This document shows, in pieces, positions 9,160 to 18,415 of a stretch of DNA of 64,000 nucleotides. How positions within the stretch are numbered: the first letter of the stretch is position 1; each line of letters begins with the position of its first letter. Made by a program: the position numbers and the translations under genes. The DNA is from Flavobacterium pectinovorum. Its GTDB lineage: Bacteria > Bacteroidota > Bacteroidia > Flavobacteriales > Flavobacteriaceae. Below the pieces are notes generated by a model. It worked only from the letters and a program-made list of their open reading frames with translations, searched no databases and was not told the origin of the DNA. Location of the stretch: assembly GCF_022802975.1 (NCBI RefSeq), contig NZ_JAFEVZ010000005.1, forward strand, positions 291,445 to 355,444, in the 5' to 3' direction.

Positions 9160-10827
9160 TTGAAGAAATTACTCTTTTTCATATCTTTTTGTTTGCTTTT
9201 AGGAAGTCTTCAAGCTGTATTTGCACAAGCTCCTAAAAAAATAATAGTCGAAAACTCAGACTTTTCTGATGTTAACGAAGTAGAAATTCCCGGTGGACTT
9301 TTGCTTACCGGAAATGTAAAAATAAACCATGACGGAGTTGTTCTTACTTGCAATAAAGCCTATTTTTTTCAAAAAGAAAACTACATTAAAGCTTTCGGAA
9401 ACGTACAGCTCGTACAAGGCGATACTTTATTCTTAAACAGCAAATATGCTGAATACAGCGGTAACGTAAAAAAAGCTTTCGCAACCGGAAATGCAGTGAT
9501 GACTTCTCCCGATGCAACATTACAAACAGACACCATCAATTTTGACCGAAATGTACAAGAGGTTTTTTACAATACTAAAGGTACAATTGTCAACAAAGAC
9601 AATACCTTAGTAAGCAAATCCGGAAGATATTACGTAGCTCAGAAAAAATTTCAGTTTTTAACGGAAGTAACGCTTACAAACCCTAAATATGTTATGAAAT
9701 CTAATCATTTAGATTATTACAGCAATTCCGGGCATTCTTACTTATTTGGTCCATCAACCATTACAAGTAAAACAAATTATATCTATACCGAAAATGGTTT
9801 TTACGACACCAAAAAAAACCTGGCACACTTTCTCCGAAAATCGTACATAAAATACGATGACCGACGAATAGAAGGTGATAGTTTATTTTATAATCGAAAT
9901 ACCGAATTTGCTTCAGCAACACGAAACGTAAAAATTACGGATTCTATAAATAAGGGAATTGTAAAAGGTCATTATGCCGAATTATACAAACTAAAGGATT
10001 CTATGTTTGTAACCAAAAGAGCGGTTGCCATAAATCTGGTTGAAAAAGATTCGGTTTACATACACGGCAAAAAACTAATGGTTACCGGTAAAGAAGGCGA
10101 AAGAATCATCAGAGCTTTTAATAATGTTCGTTTTTACAAAATCGATATGAGTGGAAAATGTGATTCCCTTCATTCAAACAGTAAAACAGCTCTGACTAAA
10201 TTAATAGGACATCCAATTTTATGGAATGGAGAAAGCCAGATTACGGGGGATCTAATGCATTTAATTGGAGATAACAAAACCCGCAAATTAGATTCACTTA
10301 AAGTGTTCAATAATACCTTTCTTATATCGAAGGATACGCTCGGAACAGGATATAATCAGGTCAAAGGCCTCAACCTGTTCGGAAAATTCAGGGACGGAAA
10401 ACTTCATGATGTAGATATTATAAAAAACACTGAAGCTATATATTATGCACGAAATTCAGCAAACGAACTTGTAGGAATCGACAAAAGTGTAAGCAGCAGA
10501 ATTAATCTTATTATAGAGAATAACCAAGTTGACAACATCACCCTTTTTAAGAACGTGCAAAGCGATAGTTATCCTGAAGACGAATTAGCCGAAAATGACC
10601 GTAAATTAAAAGGTTTTGTCTGGCGCGGAGAGGAACGAATAAAATCTAAAGATGATATTTTTCCTCCCGAAGAAAACGAACTCAATGATAAATTAGTTAA
10701 AGAAGGGAAATCAGATGCTGCCAAACCAAATGTTCCGATGAAAGTCAGGAAGGAAACTTTAAATTACGACAAAAAGAAACCAGCTGCAAAAACCGGTACA
10801 ATGCCACAATCAAAAACTAAAAAATAA
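9160..10827 (+). CDS. OstA/LptA-like periplasmic LPS-transport family protein
   Basis: A 555-residue exported protein with a signal peptide (LLFFISFCLLLGSLQAVFA). The middle is built of repeated beta strands of the OstA/LptA jelly-roll type, for example GGLLLTGNVKINHDGVVLTC, FGNVQLVQGDTLFLNSKYAEY and YDDRRIEGDSLFYNR, with AFATGNAVMTSPDATLQTD in between. In Bacteroidetes such OstA-like proteins are longer than E. coli LptA and are presumed to help carry lipopolysaccharide across the periplasm. The C-terminal 70 residues are charged and low in complexity. The best start is a TTG, since no ATG or GTG near the signal peptide would keep it intact. A class III aminotransferase follows 102 bases later. 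Confidence 0.85.
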   Translation: MKKLLFFISFCLLLGSLQAVFAQAPKKIIVENSDFSDVNEVEIPGGLLLTGNVKINHDGVVLTCNKAYFFQKENYIKAFGNVQLVQGDTLFLNSKYAEYSGNVKKAFATGNAVMTSPDATLQTDTINFDRNVQEVFYNTKGTIVNKDNTLVSKSGRYYVAQKKFQFLTEVTLTNPKYVMKSNHLDYYSNSGHSYLFGPSTITSKTNYIYTENGFYDTKKNLAHFLRKSYIKYDDRRIEGDSLFYNRNTEFASATRNVKITDSINKGIVKGHYAELYKLKDSMFVTKRAVAINLVEKDSVYIHGKKLMVTGKEGERIIRAFNNVRFYKIDMSGKCDSLHSNSKTALTKLIGHPILWNGESQITGDLMHLIGDNKTRKLDSLKVFNNTFLISKDTLGTGYNQVKGLNLFGKFRDGKLHDVDIIKNTEAIYYARNSANELVGIDKSVSSRINLIIENNQVDNITLFKNVQSDSYPEDELAENDRKLKGFVWRGEERIKSKDDIFPPEENELNDKLVKEGKSDAAKPNVPMKVRKETLNYDKKKPAAKTGTMPQSKTKK

Positions 10828-10902
10828 TTAAGGTTTTCGATTTACAAAACTTTCAGTTAGCAAAACTAACATAAGCTTAAAATTTAAAACTTAGAACCTT
10901 AG

Positions 10903-10910
10903 TATCTTTG
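10903..10910 (+). promoter_or_regulatory. Putative -7 box (TATCTTTG) for the aminotransferase
   Basis: TATCTTTG is a full TAnnTTTG match 19 bases before the ATG. A clear TTG at -33 is missing. Confidence 0.45.
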
Positions 10911-10929
10911 CTGCTTAGAAGCTCAAAAA

Positions 10930-12120
10930 ATGAATCCAGACTTTATAAAATATCAGGCACAAACTTCTCCATATCCCCTCGGAATGGAAGTTTCACACGC
11001 CATAGGCTCTTATATTTATGATACCAGCGATAAAAAATATTTAGATTTTGTTGCCGGAGTTTCTGCCTGCACACTTGGTCATCAACACCCAAGAGTCAAT
11101 CAGGCCATAAAAGATCAGTTAGACAAATATTCGCACGTAATGGTTTACGGAGAATATTCACAAAGCCCGGCCGTTCAATATTGCAAATTAATAGCTTCAC
11201 TCCTGCCGGAATCTTTAAACAAAACCTATTTGGTTAACTCAGGTACAGAAGCAATCGAAGGCGCCCTTAAATTAGCCAAACGCTCAACAGGCCGCAGTCA
11301 GTTGATTTCCTGCCACAATGCGTACCACGGAAACACAATGGGATCTATGAGTGTTATGGGATTCGAAGAACGAAAACAAGCCTTTCGTCCCTTGCTTCCG
11401 GATGTTGATTTTATCACTTTCAATAACGAAGAAGATTTACAAAAAATAACCCCCCGAACTGCTGCAATTTTACTGGAAACGATTCAGGGAGGAGCCGGTT
11501 TTATTGAACCAAAAGACAACTTCCTTCAAAAAGTACGAGAACGCTGTGACGAAGTAGGTGCCATGATGATTGTAGACGAAATTCAGCCCGGTTTTGGCCG
11601 TACCGGAACATTATTCGGCTTTCAAAACTACAACGTCGTTCCGGATATTGTGGTTATGGGAAAAGGAATGGGTGGCGGAATGCCGGTGGGTGCTTTTACG
11701 GCATCGGCTGAAAAAATGGATCTTTTAACCGAGAACCCAAAATTAGGACATATCACCACTTTTGGAGGCCATCCTGTCATTGCGTCAGCCTGTTTGGCGA
11801 CTTTGCAGGAATTAACTGAAACTAATCTGATGCAGGAAACTTTAGAAAAGGAAAAACTCTTCAGATCACTTTTGGTACACCCTTTGATAAAAGAAATTAG
11901 AGGAAAAGGATTAATGCTGGCCGCCATGACTGAAACTGCCGAAATAACCAATCAGGTAATTTTAAATTGTCAGGATAAAGGGCTCATTCTATTCTGGTTA
12001 TTATTTGAAGGATGCGCCATCAGAATAACACCGCCATTAACCATTTCTGAAGAAGAAATAAAAGAAGGCTGTGCTATAATTTTAAATGTTATGGATGAAA
12101 TTCTGAAACAAAAAGCATAA
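10930..12120 (+). CDS. Class III PLP-dependent aminotransferase
   Basis: A 396-residue fold-type I aminotransferase of the acetylornithine/ornithine family. PLP-binding landmarks are NSGTEAIEGALKLAKR, the aspartate in VDEIQPGFGRTG, and the Schiff-base lysine in VVMGKGMGGGMPVGAF. The HNAYHGNTMGSMS segment and the C-terminal RITPPLTISEEEI also fit. The substrate cannot be set from sequence; no arginine, lysine or biotin pathway genes are nearby. The name aspartate aminotransferase family, often given to these proteins, should not be taken as a function. It has its own -7 box and may be partly co-transcribed with the OstA-like gene. Confidence 0.88.
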   Translation: MNPDFIKYQAQTSPYPLGMEVSHAIGSYIYDTSDKKYLDFVAGVSACTLGHQHPRVNQAIKDQLDKYSHVMVYGEYSQSPAVQYCKLIASLLPESLNKTYLVNSGTEAIEGALKLAKRSTGRSQLISCHNAYHGNTMGSMSVMGFEERKQAFRPLLPDVDFITFNNEEDLQKITPRTAAILLETIQGGAGFIEPKDNFLQKVRERCDEVGAMMIVDEIQPGFGRTGTLFGFQNYNVVPDIVVMGKGMGGGMPVGAFTASAEKMDLLTENPKLGHITTFGGHPVIASACLATLQELTETNLMQETLEKEKLFRSLLVHPLIKEIRGKGLMLAAMTETAEITNQVILNCQDKGLILFWLLFEGCAIRITPPLTISEEEIKEGCAIILNVMDEILKQKA

Positions 12121-12139
12121 TAAGAATTAGGAGCAAATT

Positions 12140-12213
12140 CCAGCTATTCACTTTATCTTTTGTTTTTTAAAGAAAAAAACAAAAGGATACCGTTACTATC
12201 TGGGCTAGGCATC
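12140..12213. repeat. Palindromic intergenic element, family shared with 63.9 kb
   Basis: Arms 12154-12168 (TATCTTTTGTTTTTT) and 12173-12189 (complement ending CAAAAGGATA) form a long A/T hairpin. The flanks AGCTATTCACTTTATC and GGATACCGTTACTATC closely resemble the element at 63880-63988 (GGCTGTGCGCTGTATC and GGATGCCGCTTCCATC). It follows the aminotransferase stop directly and could also act as its terminator. The remaining bases to 12400 show nothing else. Confidence 0.65.
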
Positions 12214-12400
12214 CCGATTAAAAATAAAAATTAGAATAATAATTAAATAATCTTTTACATATCAATAGATTATAACTAAAAACAGAACATAAATTCTGTC
12301 CATATTGTTAATTAAATTGTTCAAAACAATTAATTTCCTTTCCTCACAAAATGATATGGTTGCCTAAATTTATAACAGGCTAATTTCAAAAACACAAAGT

Positions 12401-13798
12401 ATGCAATTAAGCAACGAAGAAGAAGATTATAACCTATCCCTATCCAAATTTGAGTCGATGTTAAAAACTAACAAAGTACTCTTTTTTGATTCTGAAGAAT
12501 TCGAAGAGATTATTCTTCATTATTTAGATATAGGCAAGGCTAATTTAGCAAAAAAAGCCTTAAAACTTGCATTAGACCAGCACCCAAAATCTACAGGCTT
12601 AAAATTAGTACAAGTAGAAATGTTGGTTTACGACGATAAACTAGATATCGCCGAAAAACTTTTAAACGAGTTGTATGCAATTGAACCTAACAACGAGGAA
12701 ATCTATATCCAGAAAGCCAATATTTGTTCTAAAAGAGACCAGCATGAAAAAGCAGTAGAATTACTTAAAATTGCCCTGCAATATACAGACGATTTTGCTG
12801 ATGTGTACAACTTAATCGGAATGGAATATCTTTTTATGGATAACCTTGAGATGGCAAAAGACAGTTTCATCAAATGCCTTGAAGAAGATTTAGAAGATCA
12901 GTCTGCCTTATACAACGTAGTTTACTGCTTTGAATTCTTAGATCAAAATCAGGAAGCCATTGTTTACCTTAATGATTATATCAACAAGAACCCATACAGC
13001 GAAATTGCCTGGCATCAGCTTGGACGATTGCATTATGGCATAAAAGAATACGAAAATGCGATCCGTGCTTTTGATTACGCAACCCTGATTGACGAAGAAT
13101 TTCTGGGTGCATTCATGGAAAAAGCAAAAGCTTACGAACGTCTTAAAAAATATACGCAAGCAATAGAAAGCTATAACCGTACCATCGAATTAGATGATGC
13201 AACTTCATACGCTTTATTGCGAATTGGTAAATGTTACGAGAAATTAGGAAATAATGTTTTAGCACTAAAATATTACAACCAAACGGTTCATGAAGACCCT
13301 CTTCTGGACAAAGGATGGATTGCTATCACTGATTTTTACGTTCGCCAGAAAAACTTCCAAAAAGCACTATTTTTTGTCAACAAAGCATTAGCTATAGACA
13401 ATCAGAATCGTTTGTACTGGAAACGCTATGCGACCATTAACAAACAAATGAACTTTTTTGAAGAAGCAGAGTTTGGTTATAGAAAAGCAGTTGAATTTGG
13501 TGATTACGCCTTAGATACCTGGTTATTCTGGGTAGATATTCTTCAATTTTTAGGAGAATTTGACAGCGCCATACAAACATTACTGCAAGCTTCTGAATAT
13601 TTTCCGGAAGAAAACGAATTAGAATACCGTTTAGCAGGATTGTATTTTATGATTCAGGACAACACAAAAGCTAAATTCCACTTAAGTAATGGTTTACGCT
13701 TAAATTTTGATAATTATATCTTAATCGAAGATTTATTTCCGGTAGTCTGGACAAAAAAAATGGTACAAAATTATATTGAAAAACACAGAAAAGAATAA
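12401..13798 (+). CDS. Tetratricopeptide repeat protein
   Basis: A 465-residue soluble protein made almost wholly of TPR-like helical pairs from about residue 45 to 440. Typical units include NEEIYIQKANICSKRDQHEK, AWHQLGRLHYGIKEYENAI and SYALLRIGKCYEKLGNNVLA. There is no signal peptide or membrane segment, so it is probably a cytosolic scaffold. Its TAA overlaps the aroE ATG by one base (TAATG), which implies translational coupling. That pairing with a shikimate-pathway enzyme gives no clear functional hint. I cannot name a partner. Confidence 0.85.
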   Translation: MQLSNEEEDYNLSLSKFESMLKTNKVLFFDSEEFEEIILHYLDIGKANLAKKALKLALDQHPKSTGLKLVQVEMLVYDDKLDIAEKLLNELYAIEPNNEEIYIQKANICSKRDQHEKAVELLKIALQYTDDFADVYNLIGMEYLFMDNLEMAKDSFIKCLEEDLEDQSALYNVVYCFEFLDQNQEAIVYLNDYINKNPYSEIAWHQLGRLHYGIKEYENAIRAFDYATLIDEEFLGAFMEKAKAYERLKKYTQAIESYNRTIELDDATSYALLRIGKCYEKLGNNVLALKYYNQTVHEDPLLDKGWIAITDFYVRQKNFQKALFFVNKALAIDNQNRLYWKRYATINKQMNFFEEAEFGYRKAVEFGDYALDTWLFWVDILQFLGEFDSAIQTLLQASEYFPEENELEYRLAGLYFMIQDNTKAKFHLSNGLRLNFDNYILIEDLFPVVWTKKMVQNYIEKHRKE

Positions 13799-14547
13799 TG
13801 ATTGATATTTTAAGAAGACGTTTTGGCTTATTAGGTCGCAATATTAGCTACTCCTTTTCAAAAGGATATTTTACAGAAAAATTTAATAACGAAGTTTTTG
13901 CCGGTAACAGCTACGAAAATTTTGATATTTCTGAAATCAATCACCTTACAGGATTACTTAAAAACAATCCAGACTTAAAAGGTCTCAACGTTACAATACC
14001 ATACAAAGAACAGGTTATCCCCTTTTTGGATAAACTCTCAAAAAAAGCTGCTTTAATTGGTGCTGTAAACACAATAAAATTTACCAAAAACGGAAAACTA
14101 AAAGGATACAACACAGATTATTACGGTTTTAAAAAATCCTTAAAGCCATTATTAGAACCGCATCATAAAAAAGCCCTTATTTTAGGTACCGGCGGCGCAT
14201 CAAAAGGGGTTGCTTTTGCACTTGATGAACTTGACATTCCTTATACTTTTGTTTCAAGAGAAGCTAAAGAAAACATCATTGATTACAATCTGATTAACGC
14301 TACAACTTTTGACAATTTTCAAATCATAATCAATTGTACACCGGTTGGAACTAGTCCAAATATCGAAGCCTGTCCTGATCTTCCCTATGATTTTTTTACA
14401 GACAAACACATAGCTTATGATTTAATTTATAATCCTGCCGAAACTCAATTTTTAAAAAATGCTAAAGAAAGAGGAGCAGTAATAAAAAATGGTCATGATA
14501 TGCTTATTTTCCAGGCAGAAAAAGCATGGAAAATCTGGAACAAATAA
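13798..14547 (+). CDS. aroE: Shikimate dehydrogenase
   Basis: Reduces 3-dehydroshikimate to shikimate with NADPH in the chorismate pathway. The 249 residues are slightly shorter than E. coli AroE but complete. The substrate-binding FGLLGRNISYSFSKGYF, the catalytic lysine and its context in NVTIPYKEQV, the following AVNTIKF, the NTDYYGF segment, the nucleotide-binding loop GTGGASKGVAFAL and the late NGHDMLIFQAEKAW are all present. The start codon shares its A with the TAA of the TPR gene. A long inverted repeat with a U run follows. Confidence 0.95.
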   Translation: MIDILRRRFGLLGRNISYSFSKGYFTEKFNNEVFAGNSYENFDISEINHLTGLLKNNPDLKGLNVTIPYKEQVIPFLDKLSKKAALIGAVNTIKFTKNGKLKGYNTDYYGFKKSLKPLLEPHHKKALILGTGGASKGVAFALDELDIPYTFVSREAKENIIDYNLINATTFDNFQIIINCTPVGTSPNIEACPDLPYDFFTDKHIAYDLIYNPAETQFLKNAKERGAVIKNGHDMLIFQAEKAWKIWNK

Positions 14548-14569
14548 TTATAGCACCACAAAATAAACC

Positions 14570-14640
14570 GTTAAAGTATTTTTCGTGATTTTGTTACTCC
14601 ATTAGTAGCTGATTATGAAAAAATACTTTAACTTTTTTAT
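14570..14640 (+). terminator. Long-loop hairpin after aroE, probable terminator
   Basis: GTTAAAGTATTTTTC at 14570-14584 pairs with 14617-14632 (complement with one extra A), leaving a loop of about 32 bases, and six T residues follow. The long loop makes it less standard than the others here. The rest of the gap to 15032 is A/T-rich, with a weak hairpin at 14675-14708 and the DUF349 promoter. Confidence 0.55.
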
Positions 14641-14968
14641 AATCAAGTTTTATATAAACAACAAACATAGTACAATGTCGTGTTTTAAAATCAAAAAAAA
14701 AAACGACACAAAAAACTGATATTCTGTCATTATTTACAACATTACTTCTTTTGACTTTACGACTTTTAAACTTTCGACTTGCTTATTGCACTTCACTTCA
14801 TTAAAAGAAACAAACCTCTTGATCAAAATTTTTCTTTTAAAAATTAATTATTAATTTCGAACTTAAATTAACTTTGAGAAATCGACAAAAAAAGTCGCTT
14901 CACAATCCCAAAACACAACAAAACACAAGAATTTAATTACAGAATCACACATAAACAAAGGTTTTATT

Positions 14969-14998
14969 TTGTATTTAGAAACGCCTTTACTATCTTTC
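14969..14998 (+). promoter_or_regulatory. Flavobacterial promoter for the DUF349 gene
   Basis: TTG at 14969-14971, a 19-base spacer and TATCTTTC at 14991-14998 match the TTG-N19-TAnnTTTG form except for the last base. It ends 34 bases before the start codon. Confidence 0.6.
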
Positions 14999-15032
14999 GC
15001 AATGTTTAAAATAAAAACCTTATACATTTAAG

Positions 15033-17021
15033 ATGTTAGAAGAAAAGAATGATAACCTGCAGGAAGCAGATGGAAAATTAGGAATCGACCTGAATGATTC
15101 TTCAAATAATGATGCACTTGAAACATCAATTTCTGAAACAACAACAGAAAATAAAATTTCACTTACTGAAAGCGAAATAGAAAATACTGAAGTCGAAGAA
15201 ACAAATCATCAGGAAGCATTAGATGCCATAACAAATTCTAATGCTGAAGAAAGCGAAGACGAAACGCTAAAAGAACGTCATGACATTCCTATGCAGGATT
15301 ATGATACCTTTTCGTTAGATGCACTTGTTGATGAATTAAAAAAATTGGTAAACACAGACAAAGTGATGTCTGTTAAAGACCATATTGAAGAAATTAAAAA
15401 ATCATTTTCACTCCAATTTAATCATCTTATTGAAGAGAAAAAAGAAGAATTCAACGCTACAAATCAGGATCCTAACGAAGAATTCCAATATCATTCTCCT
15501 TTAAAATCAAAATTTGATGAATATTATAATATATTCCGAGAGAAAAGAAATGCTCATTTTAAACATTTACAAACCAATTTAAAATCAAATTTAGAAAGTC
15601 GTCTTGCTATAGTTGAGGAACTAAAAGAACTTATAAATCCGCAGGAAAACATCAAAGATACTCTTAAACATTTTAATGAATTAAGAGAAAGATGGAAAAA
15701 TGCCGGAGCAATTCCAAAAGACAAATACAATCACGTTTGGAATAATTACCATTTTCATGTAGAAAATTTCTATGATTACCTGCATTTAGACCGTGAAGCA
15801 AGAGATTTGGATTTTAAATACAATCTGGAACAAAAACAAAAAATCATTACTCGTGTTGAAGCGTTAGTAAACGAAACAGACATAAGCAAAGCATTTCGTG
15901 AATTACAGGATTTACATAGAATCTGGAAAGAAGATATTGGCCCCGTATCCAAAGAACACCGTGATACAATCTGGAATAAATTTAGTGAACTGACTAAAAA
16001 AATTCATGATAAAAGAGAACTTTTATTCGAAAGCCAAAGAGCAAACGAACAGCAAAATCTCGAAATTAAAAAAGAAATAATTGCTGCAATCGAAGTTTTA
16101 GCAACTGAAAAAGTAGGTTCTCATTCACAATGGCTGGTACAAATACAAAAAGTTGAGGCACTTAGAAATGAGTTTTTTGCTGCGGGTAAAGTACCAGGCG
16201 AAGTAAACGAACAAACTTGGGCTGCATTTAAAACTGCTGTTAGAAATTTTAACTCTTTTAAAAATTCTTTCTATAAAGACATTAAAAAAGATCAAAACGA
16301 TAATTTAAATAAAAAAATGGCTCTTGTAGCAAAAGCCAAAGAATTACAGGAAAGTACAGATTTTGGTGCGACTACTCCAATCATGAAGCAAATTCAGGAA
16401 GAATGGAAACAAATTGGCCATGTTCCTAAAAAATATTCTGATAAAATCTGGAAAGAATTTAAAGATGCCTGTAATCATTATTTTGACAAATTAAAGGAAC
16501 ACAAATCCGAGGAAAACACAGAAGAAGTAGCAGCATTTGACAACAAAAAAGCATATTTAGAAGCTATAAGATCATTCGAACTTACAGGAGATCACAAAAC
16601 AGATCTGGATGCTATTAAATTACATATTGAAACCTGGAAAAGTTTTGGAAAAGTTCCTTTTTCAAGACGTCATATCGAAGGTAAATTCAATAAAATATTA
16701 GATGCACTTTTTGAAAAATTAAGTCTAAGCAAGAAAGATTCAGAAATGATGCGTTTTGCCAACAGAATTGATTCCTTATCTGAAAGCAATGATATCCGTA
16801 AACTAGACAACGAAAAGATTTTCATAATGCGTAAAATTGAAGAGGTTCAAAATGAAATTTTCCAATTAGAAAACAATATTCAGTTTTTTACCAATACAAA
16901 AAATGCAAAGAAAGAAAATTCAATAGTTCTTGAAGTTCGTAAAAATATCGCTATTCACAAAGAAAGTCTGGAGGTATGGAAAGACAAACTAAAACAATTA
17001 CGTAACCTAAATCAGGAATAA
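15033..17021 (+). CDS. DUF349 repeat protein
   Basis: A 662-residue, highly charged, mostly helical cytosolic protein. Residues 1-95 are acidic and low in complexity. Five DUF349 repeats follow, each with a W-K-x2-G-x-[IV]-P core: ERWKNAGAIPKDKYN, RIWKEDIGPVSKEHRD, a degenerate EFFAAGKVPGEVNE, EEWKQIGHVPKKYSD and ETWKSFGKVPFSRRH. A C-terminal coiled coil (about 590-660) ends the chain. DUF349 proteins have no settled role. The gene has its own promoter and a perfect terminator hairpin, so it is monocistronic. Confidence 0.88.
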   Translation: MLEEKNDNLQEADGKLGIDLNDSSNNDALETSISETTTENKISLTESEIENTEVEETNHQEALDAITNSNAEESEDETLKERHDIPMQDYDTFSLDALVDELKKLVNTDKVMSVKDHIEEIKKSFSLQFNHLIEEKKEEFNATNQDPNEEFQYHSPLKSKFDEYYNIFREKRNAHFKHLQTNLKSNLESRLAIVEELKELINPQENIKDTLKHFNELRERWKNAGAIPKDKYNHVWNNYHFHVENFYDYLHLDREARDLDFKYNLEQKQKIITRVEALVNETDISKAFRELQDLHRIWKEDIGPVSKEHRDTIWNKFSELTKKIHDKRELLFESQRANEQQNLEIKKEIIAAIEVLATEKVGSHSQWLVQIQKVEALRNEFFAAGKVPGEVNEQTWAAFKTAVRNFNSFKNSFYKDIKKDQNDNLNKKMALVAKAKELQESTDFGATTPIMKQIQEEWKQIGHVPKKYSDKIWKEFKDACNHYFDKLKEHKSEENTEEVAAFDNKKAYLEAIRSFELTGDHKTDLDAIKLHIETWKSFGKVPFSRRHIEGKFNKILDALFEKLSLSKKDSEMMRFANRIDSLSESNDIRKLDNEKIFIMRKIEEVQNEIFQLENNIQFFTNTKNAKKENSIVLEVRKNIAIHKESLEVWKDKLKQLRNLNQE

Positions 17022-17041
17022 GATTTTGGCTTAACAAATTT

Positions 17042-17079
17042 AAAAAGGGTGTAATGAAATTTTCATTACACCCTTTTTA
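17042..17079 (+). terminator. Rho-independent terminator of the DUF349 gene
   Basis: A perfect 18-bp inverted repeat (AAAAAGGGTGTAATGAAA at 17042-17059 with its complement at 17061-17078) lies 20 bases after the stop; its own end supplies the U run. Confidence 0.9.
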
Positions 17080-17132
17080 ATGCTTTTACTTTTCAATAAC
17101 AAATCAGCAAAACAAAACTCTAAAATATTGAT

Positions 17133-17140
17133 TATATTTG
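17133..17140 (+). promoter_or_regulatory. Putative -7 box (TATATTTG) for osmC
   Basis: Full TAnnTTTG match 69 bases before the OsmC start; no clear TTG at 17-23 bases upstream. Confidence 0.4.
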
Positions 17141-17208
17141 AGTTACAGTTTACCATTTAGTAATCAACAATATCTATCAAATTTATTAATTCTAACAACA
17201 AACAAACG

Positions 17209-17625
17209 ATGAAATTTACAAGAAAAGCAAATGCCAACTGGAAAGGAACCGGTATGGAAGGAACCGGGACTATAAGTTCACAAAGTACAACGCTAAATAA
17301 TGCACAATTATCCTTTAAAACAAGATTTGCGGAAGGAGTTGGAACTAATCCCGAAGAACTTATTGCTGCCGCTCATTCAGGCTGTTTCACAATGCAATTA
17401 AGCTTCTTATTAAATGAAGAAGGATTTGTTGCCGACGACTTATCGACTGAAGCTACAGTTACATTCGAAGACGGATCTATCACTTTAATTCATTTAGAAC
17501 TAAAAGGAAAAGTACCTTCTATAACAGCAGAAAAATTCACCGAAATCGCAACCAAAGCAAAAGAAATTTGTCCAATTTCAAAATTATTAAAAACAGAAAT
17601 TACGTTAGGCGTTAATTTAATTTAG
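17209..17625 (+). CDS. OsmC family peroxidase (peroxiredoxin-like)
   Basis: A 138-residue protein of the OsmC/Ohr fold that would reduce organic hydroperoxides in the cytosol. The two conserved cysteines are Cys59 (AAAHSGCFTMQLSF) and Cys121 (AKEICPISKLLK). The layout ANWKGTGMEGTGTISSQS near the N-terminus and RFAEGVGTNPEELIAAAHS is that of OsmC itself rather than Ohr. It seems monocistronic and ends on a bidirectional terminator shared with the response regulator. A second, more distant OsmC-like gene is at 58.6 kb. Confidence 0.92.
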   Translation: MKFTRKANANWKGTGMEGTGTISSQSTTLNNAQLSFKTRFAEGVGTNPEELIAAAHSGCFTMQLSFLLNEEGFVADDLSTEATVTFEDGSITLIHLELKGKVPSITAEKFTEIATKAKEICPISKLLKTEITLGVNLI

Positions 17626-17655
17626 AAATCCTAAATTAACATCTTATCATTTTCC

Positions 17656-17690
17656 ATAAAAAAAAGCTCCGATTACTCGGAGCTTTTTTA
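17656..17690. terminator. Bidirectional terminator, osmC / response regulator
   Basis: A 12-bp stem AAAAAGCTCCGA / TCGGAGCTTTTT with the tetraloop TTAC, flanked by A and T runs, lies between two convergent genes. Confidence 0.9.
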
Positions 17691-17692
17691 AC

Positions 17693-18412
17693 TTATTCAG
17701 ATACTGCTTTGCTTTTAACTACTAACCTAAAACCTTCACCGTGAATGTTTAAAATTTCAACATCCTCATCAGCTTTTAGATATTTTCTAAGTTTAGCAAT
17801 GTAAACATCCATACTTCTTGAAGTAAAGTAATTATCGTCTCTCCAAATTTTTGTCAAGGCTAATTCTCTTGGCATTAAATCATTCTCATGCAAAATCAGC
17901 ATTTTTAGCAATTCATTCTCTTTTGGAGATAATTTAATTGGTTCCTCATCTTGAAAAGTTAAAAACCTTAGTTTAGAATTTAAATGAAATTTACCTATAT
18001 TAAATTCAAATTGAACTTGCTCCGCTTTTGTATCAGATGATTTTCTTTGAATAATAGCTTTAATTTTCATCAATAAAACTTCAGAATCAAAAGGTTTATT
18101 TAGATAATCATCAGCACCTGCTTTGTATCCTTTTAAAACATCCTCTTTCATTGATTTTGCTGTTAAAAAAATAATCGGCACTTCACTATTTTTTTCTCTG
18201 ATTTCTTTTGCTAAAGTATAACCATCTTTATAAGGCATCATTACATCAAGAATGCATAAATCATAGACATCCTTCTTAAATTTTTCGAAACCTTCCATAC
18301 CATTTTTTGCCAAAGTAACTTCGAAGTCGTTTAGCATTAAATAATCTTTAAGAACTGCACCAAAATTAAGGTCATCTTCTACTAAAAGTATTCTTTTATT
18401 AATATTTTCCAT
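17693..18412 (-). CDS. OmpR-family response regulator (RprY-like)
   Basis: A 239-residue regulator with an N-terminal receiver domain (phospho-acceptor Asp56 in LCILDVMMP, acidic pair in LVEDD, switch Thr in IIFLTAKS, Lys in YLNKPF) and a C-terminal winged-helix DNA-binding domain from about 135 (KLSPKENELLKMLI and SMDVYIAKLRKYL). It lies 3 bases after the histidine kinase gene and is surely its partner. The pair resembles Bacteroides RprX/RprY. Targets are not known from the sequence. A terminator overlaps the end region. Confidence 0.92.
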   Translation of the reverse strand: MENINKRILLVEDDLNFGAVLKDYLMLNDFEVTLAKNGMEGFEKFKKDVYDLCILDVMMPYKDGYTLAKEIREKNSEVPIIFLTAKSMKEDVLKGYKAGADDYLNKPFDSEVLLMKIKAIIQRKSSDTKAEQVQFEFNIGKFHLNSKLRFLTFQDEEPIKLSPKENELLKMLILHENDLMPRELALTKIWRDDNYFTSRSMDVYIAKLRKYLKADEDVEILNIHGEGFRLVVKSKAVSE

Positions 18413-18415
18413 ATT

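Noticed and set aside
14615..14719. 34-residue frame after aroE (starts MKKYFNFFII)
   Set aside because: Its start lies within the arm of the probable aroE terminator and the sequence is only Lys/Asn/Phe-rich; chance in AT-rich DNA is more likely.
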